A stretch of 7,735 nt of DNA, taken from positions 1-7,735 of the forward strand of contig JAEZWL010000116.1 in NCBI GenBank assembly GCA_023420245.1, read 5' to 3'. The notes beneath the pieces are model-generated. The model searched no databases and was not told the origin of the DNA. It worked only from the letters and a program-made list of their open reading frames with translations. Every line of letters begins with the position of its first letter. The stretch's first letter is position 1. This DNA is from Bacillota bacterium (GTDB taxonomy: Bacteria > Bacillota > Clostridia > Oscillospirales > Acutalibacteraceae). A program made the position numbers and the translations under genes. Shown one piece after another: positions 1 through 6,296 of the stretch.

Positions 1-74
1 AGGTATACCCGGAGAGCGATATGCCAAAATCCAACTATAATTACGAGCTTTGGTTCCCTGTAGTGAAAGAATAA
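1..74 (+). CDS. C-terminal end of a probable GyrI-like/AraC effector-binding domain protein (partial)
   Basis: The frame beginning at base 3 is open from the window edge to a TAA at 72-74 and encodes 23 residues ending ELWFPVVKE. The final pattern, an acidic/Pro stretch (YPESD), then YNYELWFPV and a charged end, resembles the last beta strand of GyrI-like/SOUL-type effector-binding domains. Those domains form the C-terminal half of some AraC- and MerR-family regulators and also occur alone. The other two plus frames also stop soon, so the frame choice rests on this residue pattern and on the terminator that follows 15 bp after the stop. The start and most of the protein lie outside the window. 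It converges on the large minus-strand operon and is probably unrelated to it. The family call is recognition from a very short tail and is tentative. Confidence 0.5.
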   Translation, partial: VYPESDMPKSNYNYELWFPVVKE

Positions 75-89
75 CTGTTATTCATACTG

Positions 90-121
90 AAAAAGACTTG
101 CCTCACACGGCAGGTCTTTTT
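90..121. terminator. Bidirectional rho-independent terminator between convergent genes
   Basis: A 13 bp stem (90-102 against 109-121) with one T-G wobble encloses a 6 nt loop. The stem begins with five A and ends with five T, so it gives a GC-containing hairpin plus U-tract on either strand. It sits 15 bp after the plus-strand stop at 74 and about 75 bp beyond the stop of the leftward operon, and so can serve both. Confidence 0.85.
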
Positions 122-160
122 GCTGTATTTTTTTCTCAATATTCGATAATTAGGGTTAAC

Positions 161-181
161 AGAAAGCGATTCAGGCTTTCT
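161..181 (-). other. Small stem-loop in the 3' untranslated end of the operon
   Basis: AGAAAGC at 161-167 and GCTTTCT at 175-181 form a perfect 7 bp stem with a 7 nt loop, 15 bp past the cupin stop codon. On the operon strand it lacks a clean U-tract, so it is more likely a weak first pause or a 3'-end protecting hairpin than the main terminator, which is at 90-121. Confidence 0.4.
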
Positions 182-196
182 CATGTAAAATGCTGG

Positions 197-598
197 TTAT
201 TCTCCGACCAGTTCTTTTACTTTTGCAATCTGGGCTTCGTTCAGATTAATGACATCGCTGTTTTCCATACCGGTGGAGGAATCCTCCACCAAAATCAGCT
301 TGGTGTCCTTTTGGGTAACGGTGTTGTGCCACAGCGTACTGGGTATATTGTAAACCTTCATCGGTTCCATTTTCTCCGCCTCAATCACCAGTTCACCGTT
401 CACTTCGTTTGCGTAAAGGAGAACACATTTGCCGGCAAGCAATACAAAAAGCTCGTCAGTTTTGTTGTGACGTTCCAGGCAGTTGGTGTTCGCAATATCG
501 TTGGCGGGCTTCCAGTTTTTGATACCGACCATCCATTTCTCATTTTCGAAAACGCGGGTTAAGCCTTCGCCTTCAAATTCATACTTTTCAATTTTCAT
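197..598 (-). CDS. Small single-domain cupin protein, function unknown
   Basis: This is a 133-residue protein, the last gene of the operon. It has a cupin layout. The first metal-site motif is around residues 42-56 (ERHNKTDELFVLLAG, with His44 and Glu49). The second is around 86-92 (P-S-T-L-W-H-N, with His91). The first motif has one His where classical cupins have His-X-His, so a metal site would be reduced or non-standard. It has no signal peptide or membrane segment and should be cytosolic. Small cupins of this kind act as sugar isomerases, epimerases, lyases or ligand-binding proteins. Its place 11 bp behind a split transketolase suggests it acts on the same carbohydrate pathway, for example on an open-chain or phosphorylated sugar; that is inference. 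The frame is open to 631, but the start at 598 is preferred because an AAGGAG lies 7 nt upstream and the longer form would run into the upstream gene. Confidence 0.85.
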   Translation of the reverse strand: MKIEKYEFEGEGLTRVFENEKWMVGIKNWKPANDIANTNCLERHNKTDELFVLLAGKCVLLYANEVNGELVIEAEKMEPMKVYNIPSTLWHNTVTQKDTKLILVEDSSTGMENSDVINLNEAQIAKVKELVGE

Positions 599-605
599 CG
601 GTATT

Positions 606-611
606 CTCCTT
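606..611 (-). promoter_or_regulatory. Ribosome binding site that fixes the cupin start
   Basis: On the minus strand AAGGAG overlaps the TAA stop of the transketolase C-terminal subunit and sits 7 nt before the ATG at 598. It selects that ATG over the in-frame upstream codon at 631 and suggests translational coupling to the gene before it. Confidence 0.75.
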
Positions 612-1542
612 ATTTTTTCAAGTTTCTGCACTGCTCGGCGATATTTTCCGCAGACAAACCGTAGGCGGCAAAAAGCTCCGCAGGCTTGCCGGATTTGCCG
701 AATTTATCCTGAACGCCGACTCTGGCAAATTTCGCGGAGGAATTACCCGCCAGAACCTCAGCCACAGCAGACCCCAGACCACCGATCACAGAGTGCTCCT
801 CGGCGGTTACGACGGCGCCGCATTTATCTGCCATCGCAAGAATGCATTCCTGATCAATGGGCTTAATAGTATGGAAGTTTACCACCGCAGCACTGATGCC
901 TTCTCTGGCCAGCATTTCCGCAGCCTGAAGGGCGTAGGGAATCATCAACCCGGTCGCCATGATGCAAACGTCAGAACCGTCCTTCATTACGTTTGCCTTA
1001 CCGGGAATAAACGGGGTATCCGGAGTCGTAATGGTTTCCACCACGGGACGCGCAACGCGGATATAGACCGGTCCGTTGATTTCGGCAGCCGCGAACACCG
1101 CCTTCTTTGTTTCGATGGGGTCGCAGGGCACAAAAATCGTCATACCGGGAAGAACCCGCATCAAAGCGATATCCTCAATGCTCTGGTGGCTGCCGCCATC
1201 CTCGCCCACGCAAAGACCGGAATGGGAAAGACCGAATTTTACGTTTGCGTTTACGTAGCTGATAGAGTTTCGAATCTGCTCGTAGGCACGACCTGTGCCG
1301 AACAGAGCGAAGGTACTGACGAACGGGGTCAGCCCGGAGTGGGCGAAACCTGCCGCCGCGCACATCAGGTTTGCTTCCGCAATACCGAGATTAAAGAAGC
1401 GGTCCGGGTATTCCGAAGCGAACATGCTGGTCATAGTCGCGTGAGCGAGGTCGGCGTCCATAACGATTATGTCTTTATTTTTTGCGCCCAGCTCGACTAA
1501 CGCTTCTCCATAGGCGACTCTCAGTGATTTACTCTCAGACAT
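610..1542 (-). CDS. Transketolase, C-terminal (pyrimidine-binding) subunit
   Basis: This 310-residue protein matches the second half of transketolase. The PYR domain is at about 5-170 and the C-terminal transketolase domain at about 185-305. Visible marks are D-A-D-L at 29-32; N-L-G-I-A-E at 51-56, whose Glu56 is the expected glutamate that activates the thiamine diphosphate aminopyrimidine; the FVSTFALF segment at 74-81; and G-E-D-G-G-S-H-Q at 113-120. With the N-terminal subunit it should form a heteromeric cytosolic enzyme that moves two-carbon ketol units between sugar phosphates. The ATG lies 8 bp inside the end of the preceding gene, a layout typical of translational coupling between obligate partners. 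The upstream G-rich Shine-Dalgarno is weak (GGGGG about 9 nt before the ATG), which fits coupling. Related split enzymes include housekeeping pentose-phosphate transketolases and pathway-specific ones (sulfoglycolysis, apiose use). Location inside a transporter operon favours a dedicated catabolic role, but the sequence cannot set the substrate. Confidence 0.95.
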   Translation of the reverse strand: MSESKSLRVAYGEALVELGAKNKDIIVMDADLAHATMTSMFASEYPDRFFNLGIAEANLMCAAAGFAHSGLTPFVSTFALFGTGRAYEQIRNSISYVNANVKFGLSHSGLCVGEDGGSHQSIEDIALMRVLPGMTIFVPCDPIETKKAVFAAAEINGPVYIRVARPVVETITTPDTPFIPGKANVMKDGSDVCIMATGLMIPYALQAAEMLAREGISAAVVNFHTIKPIDQECILAMADKCGAVVTAEEHSVIGGLGSAVAEVLAGNSSAKFARVGVQDKFGKSGKPAELFAAYGLSAENIAEQCRNLKK

Positions 1543-2353
1543 TGATATTTACCCCCAGTTCTTTTAAAGCAGCGTTGTATTCGTTTTCGACCGGCGCTCT
1601 TCCGTGCCATCCATAGATATTCTCCATGAAGGAAACACCCTTGCCTTTTACAGTTTCACAGCAAACGACTTTTGGTTTGCCGCTTACCGGTGCTTCCAGC
1701 GCTTTCGAAATCGCGTCGATATCGTGTCCGTCAACTTTAAAGCATTCAAATCCAAAGGACCTGAATTTTTCAACAGGGTCGCCTATGCTCATAACATCGT
1801 CGTTTGAGCCGTCGATCTGAAGACCGTTGTGATCCAGCATTACGACGAAATTATCCAGCTTATAATGGGCTGCGGCCATCGCCGCTTCCCAAACAAGCCC
1901 TTCCTGCATTTCGCCGTCGCCGATAATCGCGTAGATCTTGTAATCTGCTTTTTTATATTTCGCTGCCAGAGCCAGTCCCATTGCAACGGAGACTCCCTGA
2001 CCCAGGGAACCGGTGTTTACATCCACGCCGGGTGTTTTCATCATATCGGGGTGCCCCTGTAAATGACTGTGAATCTGGCGGAGAGACCACAGGTCTTCCC
2101 TCGGGAAATATCCCTTGTCCGCCAAAACGGCGTACAGCGCAGGGCAGGCGTGCCCCTTGCTGAGAACAATACGGTCGCGGTTCTCCATCTTCGGGTTTTT
2201 CGGGTCAATCCTGGCGACCCTATAGTAAAGCGACATCAGAATTTCCACACAGGATAGCGAACCGCCCGGATGACCGGACTGGCTGGTGTAGAGCATTTTT
2301 AGGATGTCGGAACGGATTTGCTTTGCTTTTTCACTAAGGTTCTCGTTACTCAT
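1535..2353 (-). CDS. Transketolase, N-terminal (thiamine diphosphate-binding) subunit
   Basis: This 272-residue protein matches the first domain of transketolase. Motifs in order are G-H-P-G-G (27-31), S-K-G-H (65-68), G-H-P-D (100-103), T-G-S-L-G-Q-G (114-120) and G-D-G-E (145-148), with the paired D-H-N at 174-176. The last two make up the GDG...N signature that binds the Mg2+ and diphosphate of the cofactor. W-H-G at 249-251 carries the late conserved histidine. All expected cofactor residues appear intact, so it should be active with the C-terminal subunit encoded directly downstream. AAAGGAG lies about 8 nt before the ATG, 23 bp after the permease stop. It is cytosolic, and the length is normal for the N-half of split bacterial transketolases. 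Whether it replaces or supplements the housekeeping transketolase cannot be seen here. Confidence 0.95.
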   Translation of the reverse strand: MSNENLSEKAKQIRSDILKMLYTSQSGHPGGSLSCVEILMSLYYRVARIDPKNPKMENRDRIVLSKGHACPALYAVLADKGYFPREDLWSLRQIHSHLQGHPDMMKTPGVDVNTGSLGQGVSVAMGLALAAKYKKADYKIYAIIGDGEMQEGLVWEAAMAAAHYKLDNFVVMLDHNGLQIDGSNDDVMSIGDPVEKFRSFGFECFKVDGHDIDAISKALEAPVSGKPKVVCCETVKGKGVSFMENIYGWHGRAPVENEYNAALKELGVNINV

Positions 2354-2376
2354 TTTACTTCTCCTTTATTTTTGCT

Positions 2377-3213
2377 TTATCCTTTTACCGCTCCAGCGGT
2401 CAGACCTTCCACCAGTCTCTTCTGTGCGAAGAAGAACATAACGCAGACCGGGATAATGGTTATGATTCCTCCGGCGGTCAGAAGATCCCACTGAACGCCC
2501 AGCTGACCGATCAGATTTTTCAACGCGACAGGAATGGTACGGTTTGCCTCGTTCGTAAACATAACCGCAAACGTGTATTCATTCCAGGAGGTCATGAAAA
2601 TATAAACGCCGGTCGCCACAAGGCAGGGCACCAGAACCGGTAAAATGATCTTTGTAAACGCCTGCGCCTTGTTCGCGCCATCCACCTCGGCCGCTTCCTC
2701 CAGCGACATGGGAAGATCGTTCAGGTATCCGTTCAGAAGCCACACGGAAAACGGGATGGTAAATGTTGTGTAGGAAAGGACAAGCGACATTGGGGTATAA
2801 AGCATACCGAGGTTTCTCATAATGGAATAGAGCGGAATCAAAAGCAGAACGGTGGGGAACATGTTATTGGTCAGGAACAGCATCATAAACGCTTTTCTTC
2901 CCTTGAAACGGTAACGGGAGAAAGCATAGGCAGCCAGCACCGAAACAAAAAGGGAAAGAATTGTCGTGATGCTCGCAACGACAAAGCTGTTAAGCATCGG
3001 CTGCAGAAAGTTGAAATCGAAGAAAAGCTTCCGGTAGGATTCAAAGGTTGCACTGATCGGCCAGTAGGTAACTACGCTGCCGTAAAGCTCCTCTTCCGGC
3101 TTAATGGACGTAACAAAGGTCCAATAGAAGGGGAATAGTAAAAAAATCAGTAAAATTGCCAGCGGAATGTACAGGAAGGCAATTCTAATGAATATATTTT
3201 TTGACTCTTTCAT
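2377..3213 (-). CDS. Carbohydrate ABC transporter permease, MalG/UgpE type (CUT1)
   Basis: This 278-residue inner-membrane protein has about six hydrophobic spans, the first at about 10-34. The cytoplasmic EAA loop, which docks the ATPase, is at 173-192 (E-A-A-E-V-D-G-A...I-I-L-P). The K-P-E-E-E-L-Y stretch after the first span and the ending Q-K-R-L-V-E-G-L-T-A-G-A-V-K-G are typical of the MalG-side permease of CUT1 importers. It pairs with the MalF-type permease encoded immediately upstream; the two genes abut (stop TAA directly followed by ATG) and an AGGAGG sits 5 nt before the start inside the upstream gene. Together with the binding protein they import a sugar, oligosaccharide or sugar acid. 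No ATP-binding subunit is in this window; Firmicutes CUT1 systems often share one MsmK-like ATPase encoded elsewhere. Confidence 0.95.
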   Translation of the reverse strand: MKESKNIFIRIAFLYIPLAILLIFLLFPFYWTFVTSIKPEEELYGSVVTYWPISATFESYRKLFFDFNFLQPMLNSFVVASITTILSLFVSVLAAYAFSRYRFKGRKAFMMLFLTNNMFPTVLLLIPLYSIMRNLGMLYTPMSLVLSYTTFTIPFSVWLLNGYLNDLPMSLEEAAEVDGANKAQAFTKIILPVLVPCLVATGVYIFMTSWNEYTFAVMFTNEANRTIPVALKNLIGQLGVQWDLLTAGGIITIIPVCVMFFFAQKRLVEGLTAGAVKG

Positions 3214-4092
3214 TTATGCCTCCTGATTCTTAAACATATTTTTCAAATAGGGAACCGCGACCACAAGCAGCATCAGGGTAAGCAGGATGGACATGGTGGA
3301 GGAGTACCCCAGATTGAGGGAATTCGCCTTGTTAAAGACGTATACGCTCAGGGTTTGAGAAGTATACGCGGGTCCGCCGCCGGTCATGTTGAAAATTACG
3401 TCTACGGAGTTCGCAACCCAGATAATACGCAGAAGCGTAGTAACAAAAATTGTGTTTTTCAGCGATGGGATTGTAATGTGGAACAGCTGCTGGAACACGT
3501 TTGCCCCGTCAATATCGCCGGCTTCATAGAGCTCGTGGGGAACTCCCTGAAGCCCCGCCAGGAGCATCAGCGCAAAGAACGGAATGCCCTGCCAGATTAT
3601 GGTGACGACAACCGACTGAAACGCGGTGCTTTCCTGCGCAAGGAACGGAATTTTGTCCTGTATAAAACCAAGCTTCAATAAAATATCATTTAAAACGCCG
3701 TAACTTCCGTCATAAATCCATCTCCACATCAGGCCGATGAGAACACCAGGCGTTACCCAGGGGATGAGGCTTACGGAACGGACGATTCCACGGCCCTTGA
3801 ATTTCTTGTTTAAAAGCAGAGCCAATGCAAAACCAAAAATAAATTGAAAGCCTACTCCAAATAAAACCCACAAAACAGTTCTCCACAGGGAGGACCAAAA
3901 CAGGGGGTCCTGCATCACTTCGATATAATTGCTCAGACCCACAAATCCGATTTCCGAAGGTCTTCTAAGGTCGTAACTTTGAAAGCTCATTAAAATCGCA
4001 TTAACTGCCGGAACAAAAACCACCGCTAAAATAACGATCAAAGCAGGCGTTATCAGTAGGTATGGCCATATGTTCGACTTTCTTCGCACCAA
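3214..4092 (-). CDS. Carbohydrate ABC transporter permease, MalF/UgpA type (CUT1)
   Basis: This membrane protein has about six hydrophobic spans, starting near residue 10. The EAA loop is E-A-G-D-I-D-G-A at about 190-197, followed by I-T-I-P. The M-T-G-G-G-P-A-Y-T-S-Q-T-L stretch at about 236-248 is a hallmark of MalF/UgpA-side permeases. It forms the translocation pore with the MalG-type partner. The frame can be read from a GTG at 4101, but that GTG lies inside AAGAGGTGATC, a strong match to the anti-16S consensus, so it is more likely part of the ribosome binding site. The TTG at 4092 (8 nt from GAGG, 292 residues) or the GTG at 4089 (11 nt, 291 residues) are better starts; the TTG is chosen here with modest confidence. 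The gene follows the binding-protein gene after a 113 bp gap containing a stem-loop, which may reduce permease expression relative to the binding protein. Confidence 0.92.
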   Translation of the reverse strand: MVRRKSNIWPYLLITPALIVILAVVFVPAVNAILMSFQSYDLRRPSEIGFVGLSNYIEVMQDPLFWSSLWRTVLWVLFGVGFQFIFGFALALLLNKKFKGRGIVRSVSLIPWVTPGVLIGLMWRWIYDGSYGVLNDILLKLGFIQDKIPFLAQESTAFQSVVVTIIWQGIPFFALMLLAGLQGVPHELYEAGDIDGANVFQQLFHITIPSLKNTIFVTTLLRIIWVANSVDVIFNMTGGGPAYTSQTLSVYVFNKANSLNLGYSSTMSILLTLMLLVVAVPYLKNMFKNQEA

Positions 4093-4095
4093 ACG

Positions 4096-4106
4096 GATCA
4101 CCTCTT
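4096..4106 (-). promoter_or_regulatory. Extended Shine-Dalgarno of the MalF-type permease
   Basis: On the minus strand AAGAGGTGATC differs at one position from the long anti-SD complement AAGGAGGTGATC. It overlaps the outermost possible GTG start (4101), so translation should begin at the TTG at 4092 or the GTG at 4089. A non-ATG start may help keep membrane subunits at lower level than the binding protein. Confidence 0.6.
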
Positions 4107-4115
4107 TTAAAACTT

Positions 4116-4142
4116 GGGCTGCAACAGAATCTATTGCAGCCC
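4116..4142 (-). other. Intra-operon stem-loop between binding-protein and permease genes
   Basis: GGGCTGCAA at 4116-4124 and its exact complement TTGCAGCCC at 4134-4142 form a 9 bp stem with a 9 nt loop. On the operon strand it is followed by AAGTTTTAAAAG, a poor U-tract, so partial termination or a 3'-end block to RNases is more likely than full termination. Similar hairpins after binding-protein genes (known for malE and others) raise the binding protein above the permeases. It is the only large gap in an otherwise compact operon. Confidence 0.7.
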
Positions 4143-4205
4143 CTTTTAGATTACAAAATTAATCAATCAGCCGTAATTTTTAAATTGTGAAACAGAACCG
4201 TACAA

Positions 4206-5504
4206 TTATTTGCCGTATAAGCCCTTTTGCAGGGTTTGCATCGCCTGTGCGGCTGTCGTCTTTCCGGAAAGCGCGGAAGCAACCGTGTTCGGCCAGGTTG
4301 TGCTGATCCATTCGGTTGTCGTATCGCGAATCGGGAAGATACCGGCGTGCGGCTGACCCGCAATAGATACCTTCATGAATTTATTGTCCTGGAATTGAGG
4401 CATCTGCTGAACCCGTTTGCTGACCGGTACGTTGCCGGTGGCTGTGGTCCAGGTTTCCTGCCCCTTACCGGTGGCGAGGTATGCCAGCCATTCAAAAGCC
4501 GCTTCTTTATTCTTGCATTTCTCAAAAATGACGTTTTCCGTGTCGCCCATAGAGGTCCACTGCTTTTCGCCTGCCGGGAACACAAATGCGTCAACGTCGT
4601 CGCCGAAGGTCTTTACCATATCCTTGGAAGAGCCGATGTGGTGGATTGTCATAGCGGTTTTTCCGGATTTAAAATTCGCAATAATTTCGTTAAATCCGTC
4701 GGTCGGAGCGGTTGGCGGCGTATAGCCTTTCTTGTAAAGGTCAATAAAATCCTGCATTCCGGCGACTGCCTTCGCGGTTGTAAAATCGGTAAAGTCGCCG
4801 CCGCGTGCCCAGATGAAGCTGCCCCACGGCTCCTGACCACCCTTGGCGCCTCTCATACCGAAGCCGTATACGTCTTTTTTACCGTCGCCGTTGGTGTCTC
4901 TGGTAAGCTTTTTGCAGGCATCGAGGAATTCCTGATAGGTTTTCGGAACGGTAACGCCTGCCGCCTTAAACATGGAAGGCCGGTAATAAACGTAAAGAAC
5001 CTGTGTGTTCCAGGGCATTACGTAAACGCTGTTGGTTCCGCTTGCCTGTTTCATGGTGTTGTAAAGACTCTGGTCGATATCGTCCTTCTCTTTCCACTTG
5101 GCGATATAGCCGTCAAGGTTTGCAAGGAGCTTGTTCGCGGTGAAAAGCGGGGTGGAGGTCAGCTTCCAGGCTGCGGTATCGGGTCCGCCGCCGCCCATCG
5201 CGGCGGTAAACAGATTTTCGCTGTAAGCGCCGCCGTCCCACGGATATTCCTGTGCAACGACCTTAATATTAGACTTATTGGTGGCGTTGAAATCCTTTAC
5301 CATTTCCTGCATTTTCGCAGAATAGCTGGAGTTGTCCGCCCAATACCAGTGCGTTATGGTTGTGGTGCCGGCAGCCGCGCCGGAAGAAGCGGCTCCGGAG
5401 CTTGCCGCTGACGAAGCCTGAGAACCGGTTGCTTTATTGTTACATCCTGCGAACATAGTCATAGACATTGCTATCGCGAGAACAACGGATAATATTTTCT
5501 TCAT
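4206..5504 (-). CDS. Extracellular carbohydrate-binding lipoprotein of a CUT1 ABC importer (family 1 solute-binding protein)
   Basis: This 432-residue protein has a lipoprotein signal peptide: M-K-K, a hydrophobic core at 4-18, and F-A-G-C with Cys21 as the lipidated residue. A low-complexity Ser/Ala/Gly linker at about 27-46 acts as a flexible tether on the outer face of the membrane. The mature part begins T-I-T-H-W-Y-W-A-D and contains stretches usual in MalE/UgpB-like proteins: a Y-Q-E-F-L-D-A-C-K-K-L segment, a D-T-N-G-D-G-K-K-D turn resembling a calcium-binding loop, an M-T-I-H-H-I-G-S segment, and an E-A-A-F-E-W-L-A-Y-L-A-T-G-K-G-Q-E near the C-terminus. Abundant Trp and Tyr fit sugar stacking. 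Its ATG overlaps the stop of the regulator by 4 bp (ATGA), and AGGAGG lies 6 nt upstream, so translation should be strong. The ligand cannot be told from sequence alone. Confidence 0.95.
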   Translation of the reverse strand: MKKILSVVLAIAMSMTMFAGCNNKATGSQASSAASSGAASSGAAAGTTTITHWYWADNSSYSAKMQEMVKDFNATNKSNIKVVAQEYPWDGGAYSENLFTAAMGGGGPDTAAWKLTSTPLFTANKLLANLDGYIAKWKEKDDIDQSLYNTMKQASGTNSVYVMPWNTQVLYVYYRPSMFKAAGVTVPKTYQEFLDACKKLTRDTNGDGKKDVYGFGMRGAKGGQEPWGSFIWARGGDFTDFTTAKAVAGMQDFIDLYKKGYTPPTAPTDGFNEIIANFKSGKTAMTIHHIGSSKDMVKTFGDDVDAFVFPAGEKQWTSMGDTENVIFEKCKNKEAAFEWLAYLATGKGQETWTTATGNVPVSKRVQQMPQFQDNKFMKVSIAGQPHAGIFPIRDTTTEWISTTWPNTVASALSGKTTAAQAMQTLQKGLYGK

Positions 5505-6199
5505 AATTTTCCTCCTAGTATATTAATATCTTCTTGAGTTTGCTTGATATGCTTTTCTGTTTCATTTTTTGCAGTAATTGGGTTTCTATTCATGATGGCT
5601 TCGTAAATATTAATATGACTCTGAATTGCCCTCTCGTAACTTCCGGGTACATTTGACGTTTTAAAGTAGCCTTCCTGAATCGATTCACAGATAATTGGCA
5701 GGATACGGTACAAAACATCGTTCTGCGTGCATTCCGCCACCGCGCGGTGAAAAGCGACGTCATACTTTGTATGGTTTCCTTTCTCACTTCCGGCGTCCTG
5801 AATCTGTTTGATGATTTGCGCGATTTTTTTGATGTTCTTTTCCGTTGCCCGCTGAGCCGCCAGAAATGCAATCTGCGGTTCAATCATCATTCTTGTTTCC
5901 ATGAGGTTATCTAAAAGACCGGCTTGATTCGCAAATTCCAAACCCAGAGGATCTTTGCGGACTCCGGGCTGAACGGTAACGAAGGTACCCTTCCCGCGCT
6001 GAATTTCGACAACATTTTCAGCAATCAGGAGCTTGACCGCTTCCCGTACTGTGGAGCGGCTGACGCCATACAATTCTCCCAGCTCTCCTTCACTCGGGAG
6101 TCTGTCTCCCGCTTTCATACCCTTTTCAATGATCATTTCCCGCAGCCTTTTTGCCGCGACTACTGACAGCTCCTTGCTTTCAGTTAAAATCTCACTCAT
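5501..6199 (-). CDS. GntR-family transcriptional regulator, FadR subfamily (FCD domain)
   Basis: This 232-residue protein has an N-terminal winged helix at about 10-76 with the GntR pattern (G-D-R-L-P-S-E-G-E-L at 31-40, V-S-R-S-T-V-R-E-A at 46-54, R-G-K-G-T-F-V at 68-74). An all-helical FCD ligand domain follows at about 95-220. Asp147, His151, His195 and His217 fit the D-H-H-H metal-site pattern of FCD proteins, which often sense organic or sugar acids through the metal. It is the first gene of the operon and overlaps the binding-protein start by 4 bp, so it is probably autoregulated and controls import and catabolism together. GGAGG lies 7 nt before the ATG at 6199; an overlapping ATG at 6203 opens only a three-codon frame. 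A palindromic operator candidate lies about 52 bp upstream. Many FadR-type regulators repress uronate or aldonate genes, which fits the UxaA-like neighbour but does not prove the ligand. Confidence 0.95.
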   Translation of the reverse strand: MSEILTESKELSVVAAKRLREMIIEKGMKAGDRLPSEGELGELYGVSRSTVREAVKLLIAENVVEIQRGKGTFVTVQPGVRKDPLGLEFANQAGLLDNLMETRMMIEPQIAFLAAQRATEKNIKKIAQIIKQIQDAGSEKGNHTKYDVAFHRAVAECTQNDVLYRILPIICESIQEGYFKTSNVPGSYERAIQSHINIYEAIMNRNPITAKNETEKHIKQTQEDINILGGKL

Positions 6200-6219
6200 A
6201 CATCTTCCTCCGGAGATTT

Positions 6220-6296
6220 AAAATGTTATGATAGGAGAGAGGAATAGTTCGTCTGATATCAGACATCAGACGTCCTTTTGGAACCCATAACATTTT
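6220..6296. repeat. 11 bp inverted repeat flanking the operator candidate
   Basis: AAAATGTTATG at 6220-6230 and CATAACATTTT at 6286-6296 are exact inverted copies separated by 55 bp. Their centre (6258) nearly coincides with that of the 14 bp palindrome (6257.5). Reading outward from the palindrome, CATAACATTTT occurs on both strands after 20 and 21 bp. A 10-of-11 copy, AAAATGTTAAG, is at 6549-6559. The arms could be outer protein-binding sites or -10-like elements (TAACAT) of divergent promoters. Confidence 0.5.
6251..6274. promoter_or_regulatory. Candidate operator of the FadR-type regulator
   Basis: GTCTGATATCAGAC at 6251-6264 is a perfect 14 bp palindrome. The half-site ATCAGAC is repeated at once in direct orientation (6258-6264 and 6265-6271), giving three half-sites, and the stretch ends in the palindrome GACGTC (6269-6274). 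FadR-subfamily proteins bind short palindromes as dimers, and the site is 52-65 bp upstream of the regulator start, where a promoter should be. I could not identify a convincing -35/-10 pair around it. The assignment to this regulator rests on position and symmetry. Confidence 0.65.

Noticed and set aside
50..562. A 170-codon plus-strand open frame covering the terminator and the cupin
   Set aside because: It reads through a strong terminator hairpin and the antisense strand of the cupin, with no ribosome binding site.
793..1500. A 235-codon plus-strand open frame opposite the transketolase C-terminal subunit
   Set aside because: It is antisense to a confidently identified enzyme and has no recognisable motif.
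4227..5411. A 394-codon plus-strand open frame opposite the binding-protein gene
   Set aside because: It lies entirely antisense to a clear lipoprotein gene and shows no domain pattern, no ribosome binding site and an unusual Cys/Gly/Arg-rich composition. It is a shadow of the codon use of the real gene.
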